The notes under the pieces were generated by a model. It searched no databases, was not told where the DNA came from, and worked only from the letters and a program-made list of their open reading frames with translations. A stretch of 53,990 nt of DNA from Conchiformibius kuhniae DSM 17694 (lineage in GTDB: Bacteria > Pseudomonadota > Gammaproteobacteria > Burkholderiales > Neisseriaceae). The stretch is from the NCBI RefSeq assembly GCF_000428785.1, contig NZ_AUAP01000018.1, positions 1 to 53,990 of the forward strand, given 5' to 3'. A program made the translations under genes and the position numbers. This document shows, piece after piece, positions 33,729 through 41,990 of the stretch (position 1 is the first letter of the stretch; each line of letters begins with the position of its first letter).

Positions 33729-35510
33729 TCAATTTCCATGCAAAGCCGCATAAATCTTCTCCGCCAGCGCACGGCTGATGCCTTCGGTTTGCGCGATTTC
33801 GTCCACGCCCGCCGCCGCCACGCCGCGCACGCTGCCGAAACGGGTCAGCAGGGCTTTTTTGCGTTTCGCGCCGATGCCCGCGATGTCGTCCAATGAAGAC
33901 TGCAAACGCGCTTTGTCGCGTTTTTTGCGGTGTCCGGTGATGGCGAAACGGTGCGCCTCATCGCGCACGGTTTGCAGCAGATGCAGCGCGGCAGAGGTTT
34001 CAGGCAGCCTGAAACGTTTGTTTTGAAACGGCAAGATGATTTCTTCCAAACCCGCTTTGCGGCTTTCGCCTTTGGCAATCCCCACAAGCGGTACGTTTAA
34101 ACCCAACTGCGCCCACACTTCACGCGCCACATTGATTTGCCCCGTGCCGCCGTCAATCAGCACGGCATCGGGCAGCGTGTCGGCGTTGGCGTAACGGCGC
34201 GTCAGGGCTTCGCGCATGGCGGCGTAATCGTCGCCGCAAGCGGTGCTGCGGATGTTGAAACGGCGGTATTGCGCGGGCTGCATCGCCAAACCGTCATACA
34301 CCACACAGGCGGCAACAGTCGCCTCGCCCTGCGTGTGGCTGATGTCAAAACATTCCAAACGCTTGACGGCAAATCCCAAAATTTCCCCCAATTCGTCTTG
34401 GCGGCGCAAACGGTCTTGCGTGCCGCCGATGTGCCGCGCCAAAGCGATTTCGGCGTTGTGTTGCGCCATTTCCAGCCATTTGCGTTTTTCGCCGCGCACA
34501 GGCACGACCACGCGCATCGGTTGCAGGGCTTGGCGCAGGCTGTCTGAAAGCGGGAGAGCGCACACCAGCAGTTCGGGCGCGTTTTCCGCTTGCAAATAAC
34601 GTTGCGCGACAAAGGCTTCGGCATAGGCTTGCGGGTCGGGCGCGGGGTCGCGGCGGGTGTCGGGGAACAGGCTACAATCGCCGCTATAGCGACCGCCGCG
34701 CACCGCCGCCCAATGCACGCACACCGTGCCGTGCGCCGCTGCCACCGCCACCACGTCCGTCCGCGCCGCGCCGCCGTCCGACACGAACTGGCGCGATTGC
34801 ACCGTGCCGAGCGCGTGGATTTGGTCGCGAAAACGGGCGGCGGCTTCAAAATCCAGCGCATCGGCGGCGGATTGCATCTGTGTTTCCAGTTTGCGGGTGA
34901 GTTCGGCGGTGCGCCCGTTGAGAAAATCGGTGGCGGCGCGGACGTGGACGGCGTATTCAGCTTCCGACACCGCGCCCACGCAAGGCGCGTGGCAACGTTG
35001 GATTTGGTGCAGCAGGCAGGGGCGGCTGCGGTGGGCGAACACGCTGTCTTCGCAGGTTCTCAAGCGGAATACTTTTTGCAATACGTCAATGCTTTCGCGC
35101 ACGGCGTTGCCGTCGGGATAAGGCCCGAAATAGCGGTGCGGTTTCACCGTTGCGCCGCGATGGTAGCCCAGTTGCGGGAAGGCGTGGGCGCTCAATTTCA
35201 AATAAGGATAGGATTTGTCGTCCCGAAACAGGATATTGTATTTGGGCGCGAGCGACTTGATGAGATTGTTTTCCAAAATCAAGGCTTCGGCTTCGCTGCG
35301 GGTAACGGTGATGTCCACCCGCGCCACTTGCTTGAGCATCAGCGCGATACGCGGGGAATGGGCGTTTTTGTGGAAATAGCCGGACACGCGCCGTTTCAGG
35401 TTCACCGCTTTGCCGACATACAGCACCGCGCCGTTTTCAGCCAGCATGCGGTACACGCCGGGCAGTGCGGGCAGGGTGGCGAGAAAATGGTTTAAATCAA
35501 AGTCGGGCAT
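33729..35510 (-). CDS. uvrC: Excinuclease ABC subunit C
   Basis: UvrC makes both incisions in nucleotide excision repair. The 593-residue protein has an N-terminal GIY-YIG nuclease domain (PGVYRMLAENGAVLYVGKAVNLKRR is split around residues 15-40). A UVR motif lies near 200 (LETQMQSAADALDFEAAARFRDQI in pieces). The RNase H-like second nuclease domain has LIDGGTGQINVA near 470, and helix-hairpin-helix motifs occur at the C-terminus (IAGIGAKRKKALL). The ATG at 35510 is the family start; 58 further upstream codons are open but not conserved. A TATAAT ends five bases before this ATG. A perfect uptake sequence lies inside the gene. Confidence 0.96.
   Translation of the reverse strand: MPDFDLNHFLATLPALPGVYRMLAENGAVLYVGKAVNLKRRVSGYFHKNAHSPRIALMLKQVARVDITVTRSEAEALILENNLIKSLAPKYNILFRDDKSYPYLKLSAHAFPQLGYHRGATVKPHRYFGPYPDGNAVRESIDVLQKVFRLRTCEDSVFAHRSRPCLLHQIQRCHAPCVGAVSEAEYAVHVRAATDFLNGRTAELTRKLETQMQSAADALDFEAAARFRDQIHALGTVQSRQFVSDGGAARTDVVAVAAAHGTVCVHWAAVRGGRYSGDCSLFPDTRRDPAPDPQAYAEAFVAQRYLQAENAPELLVCALPLSDSLRQALQPMRVVVPVRGEKRKWLEMAQHNAEIALARHIGGTQDRLRRQDELGEILGFAVKRLECFDISHTQGEATVAACVVYDGLAMQPAQYRRFNIRSTACGDDYAAMREALTRRYANADTLPDAVLIDGGTGQINVAREVWAQLGLNVPLVGIAKGESRKAGLEEIILPFQNKRFRLPETSAALHLLQTVRDEAHRFAITGHRKKRDKARLQSSLDDIAGIGAKRKKALLTRFGSVRGVAAAGVDEIAQTEGISRALAEKIYAALHGN
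34002..34013 (+). other. DNA uptake sequence inside uvrC
   Basis: A perfect AGGCAGCCTGAA on the plus strand, encoding part of the uvrC product in the opposite strand. Confidence 0.8.
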
Positions 35511-35520
35511 GGGGATTATA
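35511..35520 (-). promoter_or_regulatory. Candidate -10 placing the uvrC start at the start codon
   Basis: A perfect TATAAT (35520 to 35515) is followed by only CCCC before the uvrC ATG, and no ribosome binding site is present. If used, the transcript would begin at or near the start codon (leaderless). No good -35 is seen. Confidence 0.4.
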
Positions 35521-35531
35521 ATCAGGCTTTC

Positions 35532-35543
35532 AGGCAGCCTGAC
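35532..35543 (+). other. Near-match DNA uptake sequence between uvrC and nfi
   Basis: AGGCAGCCTGAC, 11 of 12 bases of the dialect word, in the 41-base divergent gap. Confidence 0.55.
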
Positions 35544-35551
35544 GATGAAAA

Positions 35552-36070
35552 ATGAAAACTTTGGTTTTAGACGTATTTTACGAACACGGCGAACCGTTTG
35601 ACCGCGCCCGCGCCGCCGCCGTGCTGTTTGACGGCAACGGGTGCGAACTGGCAAATTACCAAACTGATATAGATGCCGTTGCACCGTATCAGTCCGGTAA
35701 ATTTTATCTGCGCGAACTGCCGTGTTTGTTGGCGGTGCTGGCGCAGGTCAATCAGGGCTTTGACCAAATTGCGATTGACGGTTTCGTGTATCTGGACGAT
35801 GAGGGTTCGGAAGGTTTGGGCGCACATTTGCATCGTAGCCTAAACGGACGTTATCCCGTTATCGGCATTGCCAAAAAACCTTTTCGCGATATGGGGGAAA
35901 CGTATCGCGTGTATCGCGGACAAAGCCGCAAACCTTTGTATGTTACGGCAGTTGGCACGGACTTGGCAGAAGCGAAACAATGGGTGCGGGGTTTATCGGG
36001 TAAAGGACGGATTCCCGAAATGCTTGCCCGCGCCGACCGTTTAAGCCGTCAAGTCGGTGCGTGTCCGTAA
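35552..36070 (+). CDS. nfi: Endonuclease V family protein (deoxyinosine repair)
   Basis: Endonuclease V nicks DNA or RNA next to deaminated adenine (inosine). The 172-residue protein aligns by eye with E. coli Nfi. LVLDVFYE supplies the first catalytic Asp, YQSGKFYLRELP the wedge Tyr-Gly and catalytic Glu, AIDGFVYLDDEG the second Asp, and IGIAKKPF the conserved Lys pair. It is some 50 residues shorter than E. coli Nfi, lacking the N-terminal helix region. It diverges from uvrC, so two repair genes share a 41-base region. Its 3' end overlaps the converging exported-protein gene by 22 bases. Confidence 0.85.
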   Translation: MKTLVLDVFYEHGEPFDRARAAAVLFDGNGCELANYQTDIDAVAPYQSGKFYLRELPCLLAVLAQVNQGFDQIAIDGFVYLDDEGSEGLGAHLHRSLNGRYPVIGIAKKPFRDMGETYRVYRGQSRKPLYVTAVGTDLAEAKQWVRGLSGKGRIPEMLARADRLSRQVGACP

Positions 36071-36450
36071 GCCCCGCGCACCGCGCAACCTTTCACGCTT
36101 TTACCGCGATAATGCAATACGGCGGTAAATTCGTTCATCTTGCCGTTGTGGTCGCGGCAACGCTGGCCGCGAATGTTCAACACCGCTTCGCCGTGCGGCG
36201 TTTTGGCGGTAAATTCCACGCCTTTGGCATAGGCGGAACGTTGCACCCGCAAATTCGGATAATACAGGCTGTTGCGGACGGTTTCCAAAGCCATGCGGTT
36301 GCCTTTGACCACCGCACGCCAGCCGTTGTTGCCGTCGCCGCTTGCGGCGGTAAATTCGCGCACCACCGTATCTTTTTGTTTCGGCGCGGCCAGCGCGGGC
36401 AGGGACGCGCCCAACAGCGCAACGGACAACATCAGGATTTTGGCTTTCAT
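36049..36450 (-). CDS. Small exported protein of unknown function
   Basis: The 133-residue protein starts MKAKILMLSVALLGASLPALA, a signal peptide cut near AA-P. The C-terminal part has two cysteines in QRCRDHNGKMNEF...VLHYRGKSVKGCAV. This pattern (Cys, about 25 residues, Gly-Cys) recalls the COG3650/META-like periplasmic proteins of proteobacteria, though I would not assign it firmly. AAAGGTG lies seven bases before the ATG. Confidence 0.75.
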   Translation of the reverse strand: MKAKILMLSVALLGASLPALAAPKQKDTVVREFTAASGDGNNGWRAVVKGNRMALETVRNSLYYPNLRVQRSAYAKGVEFTAKTPHGEAVLNIRGQRCRDHNGKMNEFTAVLHYRGKSVKGCAVRGAYGHAPT

Positions 36451-36506
36451 ATTTTGACACCTTTCGTTCAAAACGCGTATTTTCCCACCATCGGACTGGC
36501 ACAGTT

Positions 36507-37457
36507 TTATTCTTTACCCGATTTTTCGCGTAATTCCTTCGGCAGCACAAACACGATGTTTTCTTCCACGTCGCCGCTTTGCCGCACCGTGTCCGCGCCC
36601 CACGCGCGGATTTGCGCGATGACTTCCTGCACCAACACTTCCGGCGCGGACGCGCCCGCCGTGACCCCCACGCATTGTTTGCCCGCAAACCACGCTTCGC
36701 GCAAATACGAAGCGTTGTCCACCATATAGGCGTCCACGCCGCGCAAGGCCGCCACTTCGCGCAGACGGTTGCTGTTGGACGAATTGGGCGAGCCGACCAC
36801 AATCACCACATCGCATTGTTTTGCCAAATCTTTCACCGCTTCTTGGCGGTTGGTGGTGGCGTAGCAGATGTCTTCCTTGTGCGGGCTTTTGATGTGCGGG
36901 AAACGGCTTTTCAGTGCGGCGATGATGTCGCGGGTTTCGTCCACCGACAGCGTAGTCTGGCTGACGTGGGCGAGTTTTTCCGCATCGCGCACGTCCAGTT
37001 TCGCCACATCGTCCACCGTTTCCACCAGCAGCATCGCGCCTTCGGAAAGCTGTCCCATCGTGCCTTCCACTTCGGGGTGTCCGGCGTGGCCAATCATGAT
37101 GATTTGGTAGCCCTGCGCGTCCAGCCGCGCCACTTCCTTATGCACTTTGGTAACGAGCGGGCAGGTGGCGTCAAACACGCGGAAGCCGCGTGCCGCCGCT
37201 TCGTCCTGCACGGCTTTGGATACGCCGTGCGCGGAGTAAATCAGCGTTGCGCCTTCGGGCACGTCTGCCAAATCTTCAATAAAAACCGCGCCTTTGTCGC
37301 GCAGATTGTCCACCACGAATTTGTTGTGGACAACTTCGTGGCGCACGTAAATCGGTGCGCCGTATGCTTCCAAAGCGCGTTCCACAATGCTGATGGCGCG
37401 GTCGACGCCCGCGCAAAAGCCGCGCGGGTTGGCGAGGATGATGGTTTTTTGATTCAT
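36507..37457 (-). CDS. ispH: 4-hydroxy-3-methylbut-2-enyl diphosphate reductase
   Basis: IspH makes IPP and DMAPP in the last step of the MEP isoprenoid pathway, using a 4Fe-4S cluster. The 316-residue protein has the three cluster cysteines in PRGFCAGVDRAI (about 15), FDATCPLVTKVH (about 99) and KQCVGVTAGASAPE (near 200-260), and the Glu/His active-site region (HEVVHN, GHAGHPEVEG). It follows lspA by 11 bases and ends the lspA-ispH operon. Confidence 0.97.
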   Translation of the reverse strand: MNQKTIILANPRGFCAGVDRAISIVERALEAYGAPIYVRHEVVHNKFVVDNLRDKGAVFIEDLADVPEGATLIYSAHGVSKAVQDEAAARGFRVFDATCPLVTKVHKEVARLDAQGYQIIMIGHAGHPEVEGTMGQLSEGAMLLVETVDDVAKLDVRDAEKLAHVSQTTLSVDETRDIIAALKSRFPHIKSPHKEDICYATTNRQEAVKDLAKQCDVVIVVGSPNSSNSNRLREVAALRGVDAYMVDNASYLREAWFAGKQCVGVTAGASAPEVLVQEVIAQIRAWGADTVRQSGDVEENIVFVLPKELREKSGKE

Positions 37458-37468
37458 GAGGTTTTCTT

Positions 37469-37945
37469 TCAGGCAGCCTGCGTTTTCTTTTGGGTAAAGC
37501 CCTCGATAATCAGCAAGGCTGCGCCCACGCAGATAAAGCTGTCGGCAATGTTGAAAGCGGGGTAATACCAGTTTTGCCAGTAAAACAGCAGAAAATCCAC
37601 TACTTTGCCGTGTACGAAGCGGTCAATCACGTTGCCGAACGCGCCGCCGATAATCATCGCTGCCGCCCAGTTGCCCAAGCGTCCGAATTCGCCTTTGACG
37701 ATGGCGCGTGCCAAGTAGCCGCTAATCACAAATGCCAAGACGGTAAAAATGTATTTCTGCGCCCCGCCCATGTCGGCAAGAAAGCTGAACGCCGCGCCCG
37801 GATTGTACACCAGCGTCAGGTCAAAGAAATTCGGGATGACGTTCAGGCGTTCGTGGTCTTGAAAATTTTGCAAGATGATGTATTTGCTCAATTGGTCGAG
37901 CAAGATGGCGGTCAGTGCGGTCAGGCAGTAGGGCAGGTATTTCAT
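37469..37945 (-). CDS. lspA: Lipoprotein signal peptidase
   Basis: LspA cuts the signal peptide from prolipoproteins in the inner membrane. The 158-residue protein has four hydrophobic segments and the catalytic Asp pair in GGAFGNVIDRF and FNIADSFI; NPGAAFSFL is also conserved. I use the ATG read from 37945, with AAAGGA six bases upstream, rather than one two codons earlier. The last residues (TQAA) and the TGA stop are encoded within a near-match uptake sequence. It is cotranscribed with ispH. Several predicted lipoproteins in this window are its likely substrates. Confidence 0.96.
   Translation of the reverse strand: MKYLPYCLTALTAILLDQLSKYIILQNFQDHERLNVIPNFFDLTLVYNPGAAFSFLADMGGAQKYIFTVLAFVISGYLARAIVKGEFGRLGNWAAAMIIGGAFGNVIDRFVHGKVVDFLLFYWQNWYYPAFNIADSFICVGAALLIIEGFTQKKTQAA
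37471..37482 (+). other. Partial DNA uptake sequence forming the end of lspA
   Basis: AGGCAGCCTGCG, 10 of 12 bases. On the minus strand it spells the final Ala codons and the TGA stop of lspA. Confidence 0.45.
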
Positions 37946-38014
37946 CGGCATTCCTTTGCGGCTCGGGTGGGGCAGATGCGCCGCCGAAGCGGCATACGGC
38001 AGCGCGTGTGCGGT

Positions 38015-39553
38015 TTACTCGGTCAGGATTTGCAGGGCTTTCAGTGCAATCAGGCGTTGTTTGGCAAATTCTTCTGCCAAACGCGTCAGCTCGGCAAGGT
38101 TGTCGGCTTCGGTGGTGAGTGCTTCGCCGTCTTTGTTGAGCATGGCTTGTCCTTGCGCTTGCAGAATCTGCCAAGTGTGTGCCGCCCATTGTTGCGGTTC
38201 GCGCAAGCCGTGGTTGTGGGCTTCGGCAAACAGCAGGTCGATGCGGGAAACCGAGACCGCGCCGCCGGAGAGCGGGCTGGTCAGGTAGTAAATTTCGCCG
38301 TTGTTGTGGGCGGCGGCGATAACGGATTCGTTGAAGGCGCGGCAGCGTCCGCGTGCGGCTTCCACCGAAACTTCGTCCTGTACCTGTGCCACTTGGTGTT
38401 TGGCGTGCAAAATCGTCAGTGCCGCAAAAACTTGGGCGGGATTGGCTTTGCCTGCGAGTGCTTGGGTGATGTCGGCGGTGCGGTGGACTTGGTGGTCGGA
38501 CAAAATTTCCAGCACCGGCTCGAACACTTCCGGCATCAGCCCGACGGTAACGTGGTTGGACACGCTCAATTCCACACTTTCACGCGGCACGGTCAGCACG
38601 AAGCGTTGTTTGCCGCGCTGTTGTGCCAATTGCACGTTGTTGAGCCGGCGCGCGCCCTTCACCCACAAATCGCGGCGGAACTGCTTGTTCAGCAAAAAGT
38701 CTTTCACGGTTTGTGCCAAAGGCGTGCCCGCCACTTCGTCCATCAGCTTTTGCTGTTCGGCGGTGTACAGGCAGAGATTGAAATCGTCCAGATAATTGGC
38801 GGAGCAGGCAAAGCCCACTTTGGCGGGTTCGAGCCACTGTGCCAAATCGGCATAATACATCGGGTGCCAGTCGCGGTTGAGGTATTCGTGGGCGAGGTAG
38901 TTGGTGTTTTGCTTGGCGATTTCGTCCAAGCGTTTGGCGATGTTGGGGGCGTTGTGTTGGACGAGCGGGCTTTGTGCCAGCACGCGGCTGCCGAATGCCA
39001 AAGCGTTTTGCACGTTTTGTTCGTGGCTTTGACCGCCAACCGAGCGGACGTTGTCGTGCATGGCAAGCAGGTGGCGGATGGGGGCGTGTGCCGACCAGCC
39101 TGGCAGGGTGTTGTAGCTGATGTAGAGTATGCCTCCGACCGCCAGCTTGCGGCGGACGAAGTCTGCGATGATGCGGCGGTTGTCATCGGAAATCCACGAC
39201 CAAATGCCGTGCAAGCCGATAAATTCAAATTCGGGCAAATCGTCGCGGCTGCAAAACGATGCGAAATCTTGGTCGGTAATCAGCGCGTTGCTGCCGCAGG
39301 TGCTTGCCAAATCGCGGGCGAAAGCGGCGTGGGCGGGGTTGAAATCCGTGCCGTACCAACGGATTTGCTGTGCGGCGGCATGGGCGTTGAGCGACACGCC
39401 CTGCCCGAAGCCCAGTTCGCAGGCATTTTTGATTTCGGGAACCGCCAAACCTTCCTGAAGCATGGGCACGATGGCGCGTAAAGGGTTGAGTTCGTGATAG
39501 TAGCCGTAGGTGTAGCCGACGTTGCTGACGTAGCCGTAGGACCATGCCGACAT
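38015..39553 (-). CDS. SAM-dependent methyltransferase with regulatory domain
   Basis: The 512-residue cytoplasmic protein has a class I methyltransferase fold in its first half: motif I ACELGFGQG (about residues 44-52), then YGTDFNPAHA and the motif IV-like EFIGLHGIWSWI. The middle (about 210-310) resembles the methyltransferase regulatory domain PF10119, and the C-terminal part may be winged-helix. Homologues are common in Neisseria and other host-associated bacteria; the substrate is unknown. GGAGA precedes the ATG. lspA starts 69 bases downstream on the same strand. Confidence 0.85.
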   Translation of the reverse strand: MSAWSYGYVSNVGYTYGYYHELNPLRAIVPMLQEGLAVPEIKNACELGFGQGVSLNAHAAAQQIRWYGTDFNPAHAAFARDLASTCGSNALITDQDFASFCSRDDLPEFEFIGLHGIWSWISDDNRRIIADFVRRKLAVGGILYISYNTLPGWSAHAPIRHLLAMHDNVRSVGGQSHEQNVQNALAFGSRVLAQSPLVQHNAPNIAKRLDEIAKQNTNYLAHEYLNRDWHPMYYADLAQWLEPAKVGFACSANYLDDFNLCLYTAEQQKLMDEVAGTPLAQTVKDFLLNKQFRRDLWVKGARRLNNVQLAQQRGKQRFVLTVPRESVELSVSNHVTVGLMPEVFEPVLEILSDHQVHRTADITQALAGKANPAQVFAALTILHAKHQVAQVQDEVSVEAARGRCRAFNESVIAAAHNNGEIYYLTSPLSGGAVSVSRIDLLFAEAHNHGLREPQQWAAHTWQILQAQGQAMLNKDGEALTTEADNLAELTRLAEEFAKQRLIALKALQILTE

Positions 39554-39613
39554 GATTGTTCTCCGGAAAAAAAGATTTGGGGGCGGATTGTACCCCGATT
39601 CGGTGGGACGGGA

Positions 39614-39648
39614 AACAAAACAAGCCTTTCGGAATACCGAAAGGCTTG
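39614..39648 (-). terminator. Terminator after tRNA-Ser
   Basis: A perfect 12-bp stem CAAGCCTTTCGG/CCGAAAGGCTTG with a 4-base loop, followed on the minus strand by TTTTGTTT. Confidence 0.9.
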
Positions 39649-39656
39649 CAGCAAAC

Positions 39657-39747
39657 TGGCGGAGAGGAAGGGATTCGAACCCTCGATACGCTATTCACGT
39701 ATACACGCTTTCCAGGCGTGCGACTTCAACCACTCATCCACCTCTCC
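39657..39747 (-). tRNA. tRNA-Ser (anticodon GGA)
   Basis: A class II tRNA with 7-bp acceptor GGAGAGG/CCTCTCC, discriminator G and encoded CCA. The anticodon loop CTGGAAA lies between CACGC and GCGTG arms; the anticodon GGA is at 39713-39711. It has a long variable arm (TATACGTGAATAGCGTA) and GGTTCGAATCC in the T arm. It reads UCC and UCU serine codons. It is followed by its own terminator and faces the next gene divergently. Confidence 0.97.
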
Positions 39748-39838
39748 GAGACGGAAAACGAGGATTGTAACCGTGTTTGCCGCAAAGGGCAAGCAAAATC
39801 GGCTATACTGCCGCGATAACGGCTTCGGGGGTGATGAT

Positions 39839-40489
39839 GTGAATGCAGATGCGGCGTGGTTTTCTTGGCAGGTGCTGGCGGGCGCGGCGGTGTTGTGCTT
39901 GGGGCTGACGGCATGGTGCGCTCCGGCGTTTGTGCGTTTGTGGCGCGGGCGGGCGGATTTGTTGGGGGCGGGCGCGCTGGTGTCGGCGGGGGCATTGCTG
40001 GCGCAGGTGCCGGCGGGTTACGGCGGTGCGGCGTATCATTTGCTCGGGGTGAATCTGGCGTGTTTGATGCTGGGCGGACGGGCAGCGTGGTGCGTGGCGT
40101 GCTTTTGGCTGCTGGTGGCGGAAACCCTGCGCTACGGCACGGGCTTTGTCGCGGTGTGGCCGCTGCAGTCGCTGCTGACGGTGCTGCCCGCTTGGGCGGT
40201 GGGCGTGGCGGTGCGGCGCATCGGTACGCGGTATCTGCCGCCGAACGTGTTTGTGTACATCTTTGTGTACGGCTTTTTGGCGGCGGCGGCGGGTATGCTG
40301 CTGACGGGCGTGCTGGCACAATATTGGCACGGCGCTGCGGTGCTGCGCGTATTTGTGCTGCTGGCGTGGGGCGAAGCGTTTTTAAGCGGATTGTTTGCCG
40401 CGATTTTGCTGTCGTTTGCCCCGCGTTTGCTGGCAACCTTCAGCGATGAGGTTTACCTGAAGCGCGACAAAGACATTTGGACGGATTAG
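39839..40489 (+). CDS. Integral membrane protein, CbiM/energy-coupling-permease-like
   Basis: From a GTG at 39839 (GGGGGTG five bases upstream) the 216-residue protein is almost entirely hydrophobic, with six or seven segments. YHLLGVNLACLMLG and VFVYIFVYGFLAAAAGMLLTG are reminiscent of the CbiM-type vitamin/metal uptake permeases (COG3235-like proteins), but the N-terminal metal-binding His of CbiM is absent and no ATPase is adjacent. The stop TAG runs directly into a repeat element. A -10-like TATACT lies at 39804-39809. Confidence 0.75.
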   Translation: MNADAAWFSWQVLAGAAVLCLGLTAWCAPAFVRLWRGRADLLGAGALVSAGALLAQVPAGYGGAAYHLLGVNLACLMLGGRAAWCVACFWLLVAETLRYGTGFVAVWPLQSLLTVLPAWAVGVAVRRIGTRYLPPNVFVYIFVYGFLAAAAGMLLTGVLAQYWHGAAVLRVFVLLAWGEAFLSGLFAAILLSFAPRLLATFSDEVYLKRDKDIWTD

Positions 40490-40763
40490 GGCGTGTCATC
40501 AATTGATTTTTTATGCTGAAAATTCAGTGCAATATAAAAAATCCGTCATTCCCGCGAATGCGGGAATCTACTGTGCAATGCTTGGCAAGCGATATTTTAT
40601 CAAGATTTGCTTGAGTTTATTGTTGGATTCCCGCCTATGCGGGAATCCACCTCCCAATGCTTGGCAAGCCATGTTTTATCAAAGTTTCTCGTGCTTCGAC
40701 TTGGATTCCCGCCTGCGCGGGAATGACGGTGCGGCGTTTTTTTGGCTAATTGATGACGCACTC
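40489..40763. repeat. Intergenic mosaic element, copy C
   Basis: Ends are GGGCGTGTCATCAATT (left) and AATTGATGACGCACTC (right), each flanked by TA (40487-40488 and 40764-40765), as if inserted at a TA target. The inside holds three 20-base palindromes ATTCCCGC-N4-GCGGGAAT (40548-40567, 40627-40646, 40705-40724), like the neisserial dRS3 repeat. Two copies of an AATGCTTGGCAAGC spacer unit lie between them. No open frame. Confidence 0.8.
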
Positions 40764-40914
40764 TAAAGGACAGTTCATTCCTGCGTAGCTTGGGTTGAAG
40801 CATGGCGCAAACCCAACAATACATTGTTTTATCGTGAAATCGTTGGGTTTTCACTTCGTTCCAACCCAACCTGCCACTGATTTTCGGTAGAAAAATTTAA
40901 ATGATGACGCACCC
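40764..40914. repeat. Intergenic mosaic element, copy E (partial), at the pdxA stop
   Basis: The right end AATGATGACGCACCC abuts TA of the pdxA stop codon. Inside are two hairpins of a different repeat: TTGGGTT/AACCCAA (40790-40816) and GTTGGGTT/AACCCAAC (40842-40870). The left end may be shared with copy C, so C and E could be one nested insertion. Confidence 0.6.
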
Positions 40915-41888
40915 TAATTCCCGCACATCGCCCGCGCCACCCGCACCGCTTCCAACAAACTGCCCGCGTCTGCCCGCCCCGTTCCCGCCAAATCCGCCGC
41001 CGTGCCGTGGTCTACCGATGTGCGGACGAAGGGCAAGCCCAGCGTGATGTTTGCTCCGCGCCCGAACGATGCGTATTTCAACACGGGCAAACCTTGGTCG
41101 TGATACGCCGCCAGCACCGCATCTGCCCCGTCCAGCATAAACGGCTGAAACAGCGTGTCGGCAGGATAGGGCCCGCGAATGTCGATGCTTTCGCCCTGCA
41201 ATTGCGCCAGCGCGGGCAGCATTTCATCGATTTCCTCCCGCCCCAAATGCCCGTTTTCGCCCGCGTGCGGGTTCAGCCCCGCCAGCAAAATGCGCGGCGC
41301 GGCAATGCCGAATTTGTCGCGCAAATCGGCGTGGACGATGCGGGCAATCCGTACAATCCGTTCGCGGGTAATCTGCGCCGCCACGTCTTTGAGCGGCAGG
41401 TGGGTGGTGAGCAGTGCCACGCGCAAACCGCCGCCCGCCAACATCATCACCACCTGTTCCGTTCCCGATTTTTCCGCCAAATATTCGGTGTGTCCGCTAA
41501 AAAATGCCGCCCTGCCCGCTTCGTTGATGATGCCCTTATGCACGGGCGCGGTAACCATGCCCGCAAATTCGCCCGATGCGATGCCCTGATGCGCCCTGTC
41601 GAGCAGACGCAGCACGTATTCCGCATTGCGCGGGTCGGGCTTGCCCGCCGTGCAGGGCGTGTCAAGTGGCAGGTGCAGCACTTCCAAGCCCTGTGCGGGC
41701 GCGGGCGCACCGGCGCAAAAGTCGTGCAGGACGGTGTTTTTGCCGAGCATGGCAGCGCGCTCTGCCAGCAAATTTTTGTCGCCCAGCACCACCGTGCGGC
41801 AGGACAAATCCGCATCTGCCAATGCCAGACAAATATCCGGCCCGATGCCCGCAGGTTCGCCGGAAGTTACGGCGATTTTGATGTTCAT
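40914..41888 (-). CDS. pdxA: 4-hydroxythreonine-4-phosphate dehydrogenase
   Basis: PdxA oxidises 4-phosphohydroxy-L-threonine in pyridoxal phosphate synthesis. The 324-residue protein starts MNIKIAVTSGEPAGIGPDI. Metal-binding His residues are in FFSGHTEYLAE (about 135), GLNPHAGENGHLG (about 210) and AAYHDQGLPVLKY (about 265). AAGGACAC lies before the ATG read from 41888; 26 upstream codons are open but not conserved. The TAG stop is completed by the edge of a repeat element. Supplying PLP, it serves enzymes such as GcvP, but no link is shown by position. Confidence 0.96.
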   Translation of the reverse strand: MNIKIAVTSGEPAGIGPDICLALADADLSCRTVVLGDKNLLAERAAMLGKNTVLHDFCAGAPAPAQGLEVLHLPLDTPCTAGKPDPRNAEYVLRLLDRAHQGIASGEFAGMVTAPVHKGIINEAGRAAFFSGHTEYLAEKSGTEQVVMMLAGGGLRVALLTTHLPLKDVAAQITRERIVRIARIVHADLRDKFGIAAPRILLAGLNPHAGENGHLGREEIDEMLPALAQLQGESIDIRGPYPADTLFQPFMLDGADAVLAAYHDQGLPVLKYASFGRGANITLGLPFVRTSVDHGTAADLAGTGRADAGSLLEAVRVARAMCGN

Positions 41889-41990
41889 GATTGTGTCCTT
41901 GATAAATTGGTTGGTGGTCATGCACGGGGTCGGGGTATAAAAATCAAATGATGCGCCCCGAAGCACAACCCCATGATTGACGGCTTGCCA

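Noticed and set aside
37490..39481. A 663-codon plus-strand frame across lspA and the methyltransferase
   Set aside because: It is antisense to two well-supported genes and has no recognisable motif.
40548..40724. CRISPR-like alternation of repeats and spacers in copy C
   Set aside because: The palindromes are only 20 bases, the intervening units are themselves repeats rather than unique spacers, and no cas gene is present. It is a dRS3-like mosaic.
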